This document shows, piece by piece, positions 8,872 through 16,798 of a stretch of DNA of 64,000 bases (positions are counted from its first letter, which is position 1; each line of letters opens with the position of its first letter). A program made the translations under genes and the position numbers. The notes under the pieces were generated by a model. The model was not told the origin of the DNA. It made no database searches and worked only from the letters and a program-made list of their open reading frames with translations. This DNA is from Pseudomonas sp. ICMP 561 (GTDB lineage Bacteria; Pseudomonadota; Gammaproteobacteria; Pseudomonadales; Pseudomonadaceae): the NCBI RefSeq assembly GCF_002699985.1, contig NZ_LKBT01000005.1, positions 1-64,000 on the forward strand, in the 5' to 3' direction.

Positions 8872-9552
8872 CTACTTGCTACGCTGCTGCAACAACAAGT
8901 TACTAAAACCACCGGTCGCCAACTGCTTCTGGGCAACGGTCAGTTGCTCACGGTTGCTGAACGGGCCAACCAGTACGCGGTACCAGGTTTCCTCTTTGAC
9001 GGTGCCGGATTCCACGGCGGCGGTCTGGCCGAGCAGAATGATCTGCGCGCGCACCTTGTCGGCGTCTTCTTTCTTGCGGAACGAGCCCGCTTGCAGGAAG
9101 AACTGCGTCACTGCAGCCGGTTTCACCACGGGCGGGGCCGGTGGCGGCGTCAGGCCGCTAAGTGCCGCTTGTGCGCGTGCGGTATCAATCTTCGCTGCCT
9201 GTTCAGGCGTGACCGGCGCAACCACAGGTGGCGGAGTTTTCTCAGGCACGGCCTCGTTAGGCACGATGACTTCCGATTCCGGCAGCAGCGTGTAGAAGTC
9301 GTACTTGGGCTTCACCGGTGCTGTCGGGCTCGGCGGCGTCTTGTTCGCTTCGGCAATTTTTGCTGCCTTGGCATCCGCCCGGACCCGCTTGATGTCATCG
9401 CCACCGGGTTCGAGCTTCATCAGGAAGACGACAAATGCACCGACGCTGAGGCCGATCGCCAGCCACAGCCATCCAGGAATCGGCTTCTTCGCGGGTGCCT
9501 GATAACGGCTGGCGCCGCGCTTGGGAGCAGGTTTCTTTTTCGCGGCAGCCAA
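8872..9552 (-). CDS. FtsN-like SPOR-domain membrane protein
   Basis: A 226-residue bitopic inner membrane protein. The order is a basic cytoplasmic tail (MAAAKKKPAPKRG), one membrane span at about residues 27-45 (GWLWLAIGLSVGAFVVFLM), a Pro/Ala-rich periplasmic linker, and a C-terminal SPOR domain (about 147-226, starting QFFLQAGSFRKKEDADKV) that binds denuded peptidoglycan at the septum. It probably acts in cell division like FtsN. The start is TTG at 9552, one base after the argS stop, with GGAG 9 nt upstream inside argS; no ATG fits. Confidence 0.88.
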   Translation of the reverse strand: MAAAKKKPAPKRGASRYQAPAKKPIPGWLWLAIGLSVGAFVVFLMKLEPGGDDIKRVRADAKAAKIAEANKTPPSPTAPVKPKYDFYTLLPESEVIVPNEAVPEKTPPPVVAPVTPEQAAKIDTARAQAALSGLTPPPAPPVVKPAAVTQFFLQAGSFRKKEDADKVRAQIILLGQTAAVESGTVKEETWYRVLVGPFSNREQLTVAQKQLATGGFSNLLLQQRSK

Positions 9553-9553
9553 C

Positions 9554-11290
9554 TTACATACGCTCCAGTGTTTCCAGACCCAACAGTTGCAGGCCTTGCT
9601 TGAGGGTGCGGCCAGTCAATGCAGCAAGGCGCAAACGGCTCTGCTGTTGTTCGGCATTATCGGCAGCCAGGATAGGGCAGTTCTCGTAGAAGCTGGAGAA
9701 CAACCCCGCGAGGTCGTAGAGGTAAGCGCACAGAACGTGAGGCGTGCCCTTTTCGGAGACGTTGTTGAGGATTTCCCCAAACTGCGCCAGACGTGCAGCC
9801 AGCTCCTGCTCCTGTGGCGCCTCAAGGACGATCTGGCCCTTGCTGGCATCAAACGGCGTACCGAGTTTACGGAACACACCCGCAACCCGTGTATACGCAT
9901 AGAGCAGATAAGGCGCGGTATTGCCTTCGAAGCTGAGCATCTGATCGAAATTGAAGCTGTAGTCGCTGGCCCGATGCTTGGACAGGTCGGCGTATTTCAC
10001 CGCACTGATACCCACCGCCTGGGCGATGGTGCGCAGTTCGTCTTCAGGCAACTCCGGGTTCTTTTCCTTCACCAGGGTGTAGGCGCGCTCCTTGGCCTCT
10101 TCGAGCAGGTCGATGAGTTTGACTGTGCCACCGTCGCGGGTCTTGAACGGACGGCCGTCGGCGCCGTTCATGGTGCCGAAGCCCATGTGTTCCAGTTGCA
10201 TGCCTTCGTGAACGAAACCGGCGCGGCGCGCGACTTCGAAGACTTGCTGGAAGTGCAGCGCCTGACGCTGGTCGACGAAATACAGCACGCGATCAGCTTT
10301 GAGTACGTTGCTGCGGTAGCGCATAGCTGCCAGGTCGGTGGTTGCATACAGATAACCGCCACCTGCTTTCTGCACGATGACCGGCAGCGGGGTATCGTCT
10401 GCGGTGCGGAATTCTTCGAGGAATACGCACTGTGCGCCGTTGCTCTCAACCAGCAGGCCGGCTGCTTTCAGATCGGCAACTACGTTGGCCAGATCATCGT
10501 TATAAGCACTCTCGCCCATCACGTCTGCCGGGGTCAGTTTGACGTTCAGCAGGTCGTAGACTTTCTGGCAGTGCGACAGCGAGATGTCTTTGAATTTGGT
10601 CCACAGGCTCAGGCATTCGGCGTCACCGGCCTGCAGTTTTACCACCAGCCCACGGGCGCGGTCGGCGAACTCTTCGGATTCGTCAAAACGCTTTTTCGCA
10701 GCGCGGTAGAAGTCTTCCAGGTCCGACAACTCGTCGCTGGTGGCTGGCTGCTCTTGCAGGTAAGCCAACAGCATGCCGAATTGCGTACCCCAGTCGCCCA
10801 CGTGGTTCTGGCGGATGACCGTGTCGCCCAGAAACTCCAGAACGCTGGCAACGCCGTCGCCAATGATGGTCGAGCGCAGGTGGCCCACGTGCATCTCTTT
10901 TGCCAGGTTCGGGGCCGACAGGTCGACCACGGTGCGCTGTGCAGGGCCGTTCTTGCGCACCGACAATTGGGCGTCGGCCAGGGCGGCATCAAGGCGTGCG
11001 GCCAAGGCCTGAGTGTTCTGGAAGAAATTCAGGAAGCCTGGACCGGCGATTTCCACCTTGCTGATCTGCTCGTCGGCTGGCAGCGCGGCGATCAGCTTTT
11101 CAGCCAGATCACGGGGCTTCATGCCGGCTGGCTTGGCAAGCATCATGGCGATGTTGCTGGCGAAGTCGCCGTGGGTCTTATCCTTGGCATTCTCCACCTG
11201 AATCGCTGGCGACAGGCCTTCTGGCAAGACGCCCTCGGTGACGAGTTGGCTCAGGGCTTGTTGGATCAGCTGGCGAATGGTGTCTTTCAT
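9554..11290 (-). CDS. argS: Arginyl-tRNA synthetase
   Basis: Class I aminoacyl-tRNA synthetase, 578 residues. The HIGH-type motif is HVGH in [16 protein letters not shown]. The N-terminal additional domain ([16 protein letters not shown]) and C-terminal DALR anticodon-binding domain ending LGLETLERM are both present. Start ATG at 11290 has the family N-terminus; the in-frame extension further upstream has no similarity to ArgS. argS and the following SPOR gene are 1 nt apart, so they are translationally linked. Confidence 0.97.
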   Translation of the reverse strand: MKDTIRQLIQQALSQLVTEGVLPEGLSPAIQVENAKDKTHGDFASNIAMMLAKPAGMKPRDLAEKLIAALPADEQISKVEIAGPGFLNFFQNTQALAARLDAALADAQLSVRKNGPAQRTVVDLSAPNLAKEMHVGHLRSTIIGDGVASVLEFLGDTVIRQNHVGDWGTQFGMLLAYLQEQPATSDELSDLEDFYRAAKKRFDESEEFADRARGLVVKLQAGDAECLSLWTKFKDISLSHCQKVYDLLNVKLTPADVMGESAYNDDLANVVADLKAAGLLVESNGAQCVFLEEFRTADDTPLPVIVQKAGGGYLYATTDLAAMRYRSNVLKADRVLYFVDQRQALHFQQVFEVARRAGFVHEGMQLEHMGFGTMNGADGRPFKTRDGGTVKLIDLLEEAKERAYTLVKEKNPELPEDELRTIAQAVGISAVKYADLSKHRASDYSFNFDQMLSFEGNTAPYLLYAYTRVAGVFRKLGTPFDASKGQIVLEAPQEQELAARLAQFGEILNNVSEKGTPHVLCAYLYDLAGLFSSFYENCPILAADNAEQQQSRLRLAALTGRTLKQGLQLLGLETLERM

Positions 11291-11420
11291 GATGCTCTCT
11301 TTCGACCGCAAGCGCGGCAGCGCCTGGATGCGCGGGTGGAAAAACTGGGCATTATCCGTTGCCGGAGCCACCTTGCCAACCGCGTTGGATGTGCGGTTGT
11401 GAATTACCTCCTACGCAATC

Positions 11421-11512
11421 CCGTAGGACCGGCTTTAGCCGGGAGAGCATTGGAACATTCGACAAATCTCCTTGGCCAGAAATACTGCCCTCCCGGCTAA
11501 AGCCAGTCCTAC
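11421..11512. repeat. REP pair, GGCTTTAGCC family
   Basis: CCGTAGGACCGGCTTTAGCC at the left and CCCGGCTAAAGCCAGTCCTAC at the right, in the 295-nt gap between the priA stop and the argS start. No other feature seen in that gap. Confidence 0.85.
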
Positions 11513-11585
11513 AAGGTCAAGGGGCTGGGAGCAAGCTTGCTGGTAGACATGGAGTTCGCCACAGAGCGTTGTTCGCAGTGTCGCT

Positions 11586-13805
11586 TCAATACAAATCCAC
11601 CGGATCCACATCCAGCGACCACCTGACCTGCCTGCCGCTCGGCATTTGCTCCAGCGCCAGCAGCCAGGAAGCAAGCAGCCGGTGCAGTGGCGCTCGGGCG
11701 CTGGATTGCAGCAGCAATTGTGCTCGATATCGACCGGCGCGGCGCTCCATCGGTGCCGGGACGGGGCCAAGCAATTCAATGCCGCCCAGATTCATGTCGT
11801 TCAATAATTGCTCGGCAACCGAGCAGGCTTCATCAAGGAAACCTTCGGCCTGACCCGGTTTATGGGCTTCGGCCCGTAACAGTGCCAGATGCGCAAAAGG
11901 TGGCAAGCCAGCCGCGCGACGTTCGCTCAGGGCTTGCTCGGCGAAGGCGAAGTAACCTTGTTCGGTAAGCTGAATCAGCAGTGGGTGATCCGCCAGGTGC
12001 GTCTGGATGATCACCCGGCCTGGCTCTTCAGCCCGTCCGGCCCGCCCGGCAACCTGAACGATCAACTGAGCCATGCGCTCGCTGGCACGGAAGTCTCCGG
12101 AAAACAGGCCGCCATCGGCATCCAGAATCGACACCAGTGTCACACGCGGGAAGTGGTGCCCTTTGGCGAGCATCTGTGTGCCCACCAGAATGCACGGCTG
12201 GCCGCGCTGAATGGTCGCGAACAGTTGATTCATCGCGTCTTTGCGCGAGGTACTGTCGCGATCAACCCGCAATACGGGGTAATCCGGAAACAGAATCGCC
12301 AGACGCTCTTCGGCGCGCTCGGTGCCTGCGCCAACCGGGCGCAAATCCACTTTGCCGCAGGACGGGCACTGGCGCGGTACGCGTTCGACGTGGCCGCAGT
12401 GGTGGCAGCGCAATTCCCCGGAGCGCTGATGCACAGTCATTCGCGCATCACATCGCGGGCAGCCCGACAGCCAGCCGCAATCGTGGCACAGCAGCGTCGG
12501 CGCAAAGCCGCGTCGGTTGAGGAAGACCAACACTTGCTGACCGGCTTCGAGAGTCTGGCCGATGGCTTGTTGCATCGGTCCGGAGATACCGCTGTCCAGC
12601 GGACGGCTTTTAACGTCCAGCCGCATGAATTTCGGTTGCTGCGCGCCGCCCGCACGCTCATTGAGGCGCAACAGGCCGTAGCGGCCGGTGTAGGCGTTGT
12701 GCAGGCTTTCCAGCGAAGGCGTGGCCGAGCCGAGCACAATGGGGATGTTTTCCTGGCGTGCACGCACTAAAGCCAGATCCCGTGCGTGATAGCGCAGGCC
12801 TTCCTGCTGTTTATAGGAGCCGTCGTGCTCTTCGTCGATGATGATCAGGCCGGGATTCTTCATCGGCGTGAACAGCGCCGAACGAGTACCGATAATAATA
12901 TCGGCCTCGCCATCCCGCGCTGCCAGCCAGGCATCCAGCCGGTCACGATCATTGACTGCCGAATGCAGCAGGGCGATGCGTGCGTTGAAGCGCTGTTCGA
13001 AGCGCGCCAGGGTTTGCGGCCCGAGGTTGATTTCCGGGATCAGCACCAGCGCCTGTTTACCGGCTTCCAGCGTTTCGCGGATCAGCTGTAAATAGACTTC
13101 GGTCTTGCCGCTGCCGGTAACGCCCGCCAGCAGGAACGCATGAAAGCTGCCGAACCCGGCGCGAATCGCCTCGCAGGCCGCGCGTTGTTCCGTGTTGAGG
13201 GGCAGTTCCGGCTGGGCCAGCCAGTGTTCATGACGCGCGGAAGGTGCATGGCTGCGCACTTCAACCTGCACCAACTCTTTAGCCAGCAGCAAATTGAGGC
13301 TTTCTTTATTAAGCATCAGCTTGCTCAGCAACTGATGCGCAACACCGTGTGGATGCTGGGCGAGGGTGGTCAGTGCTTCGCGTTGCTTGGGTGCCCGGGC
13401 AATGCGCGGGTCATCGACGCTGGCATTCGGCGCAACCTGCCAGAAGCGCTCCTGGCGCGATTCGGCCGGTTCGCCCTGGCGCAGCAGGACTGGCAGCGCC
13501 CAGCTCAAGGTGTCGCCGAGGCTGTGCTGATAATACTGAGAGGTCCACAGGCACAGCTTGAACAGCGCGGGCGGCAGGGGGGCTTGCTCATCGAGCAGGG
13601 CGATGGCGGGCTTGAGTTTGTCTGCGGGCACTTCGCTGTGATCGGCGATCTCGATCAGAATGCCGATCATTTCCCGACGGCCGAAGGGCACTCGCAGGCG
13701 CATGCCCGGCTGCAAGGCACTGCGCAGCACTCCGGCAGGTGCTCGGTAGTCGAACAGGCGCCGCAGTGGCGAAGGCAGGGCAAGGCGCAGAATGGCGTCG
13801 GGCAC
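11586..13805 (-). CDS. priA: PriA, replication restart helicase
   Basis: Primosomal 3'-5' DNA helicase of 739 residues that reloads the replisome at stalled forks. The N-terminal DNA-binding domain begins MPDAILRLALPSPLRRLFDY. Walker A is AGVTGSGKTE, and the DEEH box is IIIDEEHDGSYKQ. The zinc-binding insertion shows paired cysteines (CHDCGWLSGCPRC and CHHCGHVERVPRQCPSC). The start is GTG at 13805. It is divergent from rpmE, from which it is separated by 166 nt. Confidence 0.97.
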   Translation of the reverse strand: MPDAILRLALPSPLRRLFDYRAPAGVLRSALQPGMRLRVPFGRREMIGILIEIADHSEVPADKLKPAIALLDEQAPLPPALFKLCLWTSQYYQHSLGDTLSWALPVLLRQGEPAESRQERFWQVAPNASVDDPRIARAPKQREALTTLAQHPHGVAHQLLSKLMLNKESLNLLLAKELVQVEVRSHAPSARHEHWLAQPELPLNTEQRAACEAIRAGFGSFHAFLLAGVTGSGKTEVYLQLIRETLEAGKQALVLIPEINLGPQTLARFEQRFNARIALLHSAVNDRDRLDAWLAARDGEADIIIGTRSALFTPMKNPGLIIIDEEHDGSYKQQEGLRYHARDLALVRARQENIPIVLGSATPSLESLHNAYTGRYGLLRLNERAGGAQQPKFMRLDVKSRPLDSGISGPMQQAIGQTLEAGQQVLVFLNRRGFAPTLLCHDCGWLSGCPRCDARMTVHQRSGELRCHHCGHVERVPRQCPSCGKVDLRPVGAGTERAEERLAILFPDYPVLRVDRDSTSRKDAMNQLFATIQRGQPCILVGTQMLAKGHHFPRVTLVSILDADGGLFSGDFRASERMAQLIVQVAGRAGRAEEPGRVIIQTHLADHPLLIQLTEQGYFAFAEQALSERRAAGLPPFAHLALLRAEAHKPGQAEGFLDEACSVAEQLLNDMNLGGIELLGPVPAPMERRAGRYRAQLLLQSSARAPLHRLLASWLLALEQMPSGRQVRWSLDVDPVDLY

Positions 13806-13873
13806 GCGGGGTTTCCCTGTTACGGTATGTGACGGATGCGCGATCTTAGCAGACGACCGGCGTAAAGCCCCGC

Positions 13874-13901
13874 TTGCGTGATCTGGATTGTCTGGTAATA
13901 T
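13874..13901 (+). promoter_or_regulatory. Candidate sigma-70 promoter of rpmE
   Basis: TTGCGT, 16-nt spacer, TAATAT. The -10 is strong, the -35 moderate. It predicts a leader of about 65 nt that contains a small hairpin (CAACA-ATAG-TGTTG near 13928), then GAGGAAG ahead of the rpmE ATG. Confidence 0.55.
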
Positions 13902-13971
13902 TCGCGGCCTATTTACGTGCGGTATTCAACAATAGTGTTGGATGGCGGCACGCTAGCCCGAGGAAGTACCG

Positions 13972-14205
13972 ATGAAAGCTGATATCCATCCAGTTTACGA
14001 AGCCATTGACGCTACTTGCAGCTGCGGCAATGTCATCAAAACCCGTTCGACTCTCGCCAAGCCTCTGAGCCTTGACGTTTGCAACGAGTGCCACCCGTTC
14101 TACACCGGCAAGCAGAAGACTCTTGACGTTGGCGGCCGTGTTGACAAGTTCAAGTCGCGCTTCGGTGCGTTCGGTGCTACCAAAGCTCCTGCTGCTGCAG
14201 AGTAA
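13972..14205 (+). CDS. rpmE: 50S ribosomal protein L31, zinc-binding type
   Basis: A 77-residue L31. The zinc-binding cysteines are present (CSCG near residues 16-18 and CNEC near 37-40), so this is the C+ form, normally used when zinc is sufficient; the zinc-independent paralogue is not in the window. The characteristic [14 protein letters not shown] segment is intact. A GAGGAAG ribosome binding site lies 5' of the ATG. A strong intrinsic terminator follows at 14250-14279. Confidence 0.97.
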   Translation: MKADIHPVYEAIDATCSCGNVIKTRSTLAKPLSLDVCNECHPFYTGKQKTLDVGGRVDKFKSRFGAFGATKAPAAAE

Positions 14206-14207
14206 GG

Positions 14208-15032
14208 TTGGCCGATCTGGAAAATCCAACGGGTTTATCCAGGCTGCTTAAAAAGGCGTCCCTTGTGGGCGCCTTTTTTGTGGCCGCGATTTGGCTGCCT
14301 GCCGCTCAGGCTCTTTGCCCTGCGCCATCCTCGTTTCCGGTTGCTCAGGTCGAGCGTGTGGTCGATGGCGATACCCTGCGCCTTAAAGATGGGCGCAACG
14401 TACGCATGGTCGGGATCAACACTCCAGAGACGGGAAAGAAAAGCCGTTCCGCCGAGCCGTTTGCCGAGGCTGCCAAAAGTCGTCTGCAAACACTGGTGGC
14501 TGAAAGCGATGGCACCGTCAGTTTGCTGATCGGCCAACAGGCCAAGGATCGTTATGGTCGCGTGCTGGCCAATGTCTATGGTCGCGACGGTGCCAATCTC
14601 GAAGCGCAGCTGTTGAGCGAGGGCCTGGGTTATCTGGTTGCCGTTTCGCCTAACGTAGCGCTGGTCGATTGTCAGCAAGCGGCTGAGCGTACAGCCCGTC
14701 AGGCTGGCCTTGGTCTGTGGCGCAACTCGCCGGTGCAATCGGCTGGTCAGATCGATAAGGGCGGTTTTGCGCTGGTCTCAGGGCAAATCGTCGATGTGCA
14801 GCGTAATGGCGGCGGCATATGGATTGAGCTGCAGGGTTCGCTGGTGCTGCGTATCGCCCCGGCCCTTGTCAGCCAGTTTGACGCCAAACAGCTGAGCCGC
14901 ATGAAGGGCCAGAGTATCGAAGCGCGTGGCTGGGTCGTTGATCGATCTCGACGGAGCGGCCTCAAGGATGGGCAGGCACGCTGGATGATGCCGATTACCC
15001 ATCCGGCGATGCTTGATTCATCGACCCTCTGA
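14208..15032 (+). CDS. Secreted thermonuclease-family (SNase-like) protein
   Basis: A 274-residue protein with a staphylococcal-nuclease-like fold. The core VVDGDTLRLKDGRNVRMVGINTPE holds the Asp and Arg positions expected for the active site, followed by KDRYGRVLANVYG and the Leu/Trp-rich GLGYLVAV and ARQAGLGLW. A signal-peptide-like segment (LLKKASLVGAFFVAAIWLPAAQA) is cleaved after about residue 34. A second beta domain fills residues 165-265. The given TTG start at 14208 is weakly supported; a GTG at 14265 is an alternative but would lose the positive N-region. The rpmE terminator lies inside its 5' coding region. Cellular role unknown. Confidence 0.8.
   Translation: MADLENPTGLSRLLKKASLVGAFFVAAIWLPAAQALCPAPSSFPVAQVERVVDGDTLRLKDGRNVRMVGINTPETGKKSRSAEPFAEAAKSRLQTLVAESDGTVSLLIGQQAKDRYGRVLANVYGRDGANLEAQLLSEGLGYLVAVSPNVALVDCQQAAERTARQAGLGLWRNSPVQSAGQIDKGGFALVSGQIVDVQRNGGGIWIELQGSLVLRIAPALVSQFDAKQLSRMKGQSIEARGWVVDRSRRSGLKDGQARWMMPITHPAMLDSSTL
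14250..14279 (+). terminator. Intrinsic terminator of rpmE, inside the next gene
   Basis: AAAAAGGCG pairs with CGCCTTTTT (9 bp), extended by CCC/GGG across a one-base bulge, and ends in six T. It starts 45 nt after the rpmE stop and lies within the signal-peptide codons of the downstream nuclease gene. Confidence 0.85.
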
Positions 15033-15086
15033 CAGCACCGGCATCTCATCAGGCACCGCATCACGATCTGGCTAAACCGGATTTCT

Positions 15087-15174
15087 GTTGGAGCGAGGCT
15101 TGCCCGCGAAGGGCTGTAGCGCAGTGTGTCTGGGATACCGTGTCGGCTGGGTTGCGGGCAAGCCTCGCTCCAAC
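15087..15174. repeat. REP pair, GAGGCTTGCCCGCGAA family
   Basis: GTTGGAGCGAGGCTTGCCCG and its complement CGGGCAAGCCTCGCTCCAAC, about 45 nt apart, in the 344-nt gap 15033-15376 between the nuclease and malic enzyme genes. Confidence 0.85.
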
Positions 15175-15282
15175 AGATCCCGTGTATTGCTGCAAGATGG
15201 CTCGTTGAAGGGATCTGAGTGAAATCAGGTGGAGCCTGATGCAACTCCTCCGCTCTAAGCGTAAAGTCTAACTCCCCGCCTA

Positions 15283-15312
15283 TTGACAGTTGTGACTGGC
15301 CAGTCTTGTTAG
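15283..15312 (+). promoter_or_regulatory. Candidate malic enzyme promoter with a palindrome in the spacer
   Basis: A perfect -35 hexamer TTGACA (15283-15288) is followed 17-18 nt later by a weak -10 (TTGTTA or TGTTAG). The spacer contains the perfect 12-bp palindrome GACTGGCCAGTC (15294-15305). A protein bound there would sit between the two sigma contacts. The gene starts 65 nt downstream. Confidence 0.45.
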
Positions 15313-15376
15313 GACTTTGCATCTTGCGTATCCTCGGCGGTCCGTCTTCCCACAGTAAAAAAAGCGGAATGCCCAC

Positions 15377-16645
15377 ATGTCTGATTTGAAAACTGCCGCG
15401 CTTGAATATCACGCCAATCCTCGTCCGGGGAAACTGAGCGTAGAACTCACCAAGCCCACCGCTACTGCTCGCGACCTGGCCCTGGCTTACAGCCCTGGGG
15501 TTGCCGAGCCTGTGCGTGAAATCGCCCGTGACCCTGAGCTGGCTTACAAATACACCGGCAAAGGCAACCTGGTAGCAGTTATTTCCGATGGCACCGCGAT
15601 CCTCGGCCTGGGTGATCTGGGCCCACTGGCATCCAAGCCAGTGATGGAAGGCAAGGGCGTTCTGTTCAAGCGTTTCGCCGGTATCGACGTATTCGATATC
15701 GAAGTGGATTCGGAAAGCCCACAGGCTTTCATCGATACCGTAAAACGCATCTCCATCACCTTCGGCGGTATCAACCTCGAAGACATCAAGGCGCCTGAGT
15801 GCTTTGAGATCGAGAAAGCGCTGATCGAACAATGCGACATCCCGGTTTTCCACGATGACCAGCACGGCACCGCGATTGTTACGGCAGCCGGCATGATCAA
15901 CGCCCTGGAAATCGTCGGCAAGAACCTGGCTGACGCCAAGATCGTCTGCCTGGGCGCTGGCGCTGCGGCCATCTCCTGCATGAAGTTGCTGGTGAGCATG
16001 GGCGCGAAGATCGAAAACATCTTCATGATTGACCGTTCCGGCGTTATCCACTCCGGCCGTACCGATCTGAACCAGTACAAAGCTGTGTTCGCTCACGCGA
16101 CTGAAAAGCGTACCCTGGCTGACGCTCTGGATGGCGCAGACGTGTTCGTTGGTCTGTCTGGCCCGAACCTGCTGAGCGCTGAAGGCCTGAAGTCGATGGC
16201 CAAGGATCCGATCGTGTTCGCCTGCTCGAACCCTGATCCGGAAATCTCTCCTGAACTGGCTCACGCGACCCGTAGCGACGTGATCATGGCGACCGGTCGT
16301 TCCGACTACCCGAACCAGGTCAACAACGTACTGGGCTTCCCGTTCATCTTCCGCGGTGCCCTGGACGTTCGCGCCAAGCGCATCAACGAAGAAATGAAGA
16401 TCGCAGCGGCCAACGCCCTGCGTGAACTGGCCAAACTGCCAGTGCCTCAGGAAGTCTGCGACGCCTACGGCGGCATCAAGCTGGAGTTCGGTCGTGAGTA
16501 CATCATCCCGAAACCAATGGATACCCGCCTGCTGGGTCTGATCGCTGATGCCGTTGCCAAGGCAGCCATTGAAAGCGGTGTCGCAACCCTGCCGTATCCA
16601 AAGCACTACCCGCTGACCAGCGTTGAAGACGTTTTTAACGGCTAA
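15377..16645 (+). CDS. maeB: Malic enzyme (decarboxylating), MaeB type without PTA domain
   Basis: Oxidatively decarboxylates malate to pyruvate with reduction of NAD(P). The 422 residues contain only the malic domain ([34 protein letters not shown] with the metal-binding Asp pair) and the NAD(P)-binding domain ([18 protein letters not shown]). The C-terminal phosphotransacetylase domain of E. coli MaeB is absent, which is usual for this Pseudomonas protein. Coenzyme preference cannot be read safely. It is a single-gene unit, closed by the terminator at 16669. Confidence 0.92.
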   Translation: MSDLKTAALEYHANPRPGKLSVELTKPTATARDLALAYSPGVAEPVREIARDPELAYKYTGKGNLVAVISDGTAILGLGDLGPLASKPVMEGKGVLFKRFAGIDVFDIEVDSESPQAFIDTVKRISITFGGINLEDIKAPECFEIEKALIEQCDIPVFHDDQHGTAIVTAAGMINALEIVGKNLADAKIVCLGAGAAAISCMKLLVSMGAKIENIFMIDRSGVIHSGRTDLNQYKAVFAHATEKRTLADALDGADVFVGLSGPNLLSAEGLKSMAKDPIVFACSNPDPEISPELAHATRSDVIMATGRSDYPNQVNNVLGFPFIFRGALDVRAKRINEEMKIAAANALRELAKLPVPQEVCDAYGGIKLEFGREYIIPKPMDTRLLGLIADAVAKAAIESGVATLPYPKHYPLTSVEDVFNG

Positions 16646-16668
16646 CGTTGTTAGCAGACCCATAAAAG

Positions 16669-16694
16669 AACCCGGCCATTAGCCGGGTTTTTTT
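16669..16694 (+). terminator. Intrinsic terminator after malic enzyme
   Basis: AACCCGGC-CATTA-GCCGGGTT followed by a run of T; 8-bp perfect stem starting 24 nt after the stop codon. Confidence 0.9.
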
Positions 16695-16702
16695 ATGGGG
16701 AA

Positions 16703-16798
16703 GTTTCAAGCTACAAGCTGCAAGCGAAAACAACGCAGCATTCCGTTTCTCCACTGCTTTTTCTTGTAGCTCGCGGCTTGAAGCTTGTAGCTGCTTGC
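16703..16798. repeat. AAGCTTGTAGC-type repeat cluster
   Basis: TTCAAGCTACAAGCTGCAAG on the left faces CTTGTAGCTCGCGGCTTGAAGCTTGTAGCTGCTTG on the right: several inverted and direct copies of the CTTGTAGC/GCTACAAG unit. It abuts the mrcA stop. A relic of the same kind (CGAGCTTCAAGCCGCAAG) is seen after gltB near 32605. Confidence 0.6.

Noticed and set aside
9521..11500. 659-codon frame antisense to argS
   Set aside because: argS is certain on the other strand; the frame has no recognisable motif.
14747..16663. 638-codon frame antisense to the malic enzyme and nuclease genes
   Set aside because: Crosses two clearly real genes, a terminator and a REP repeat; composition is that of a shadow frame.
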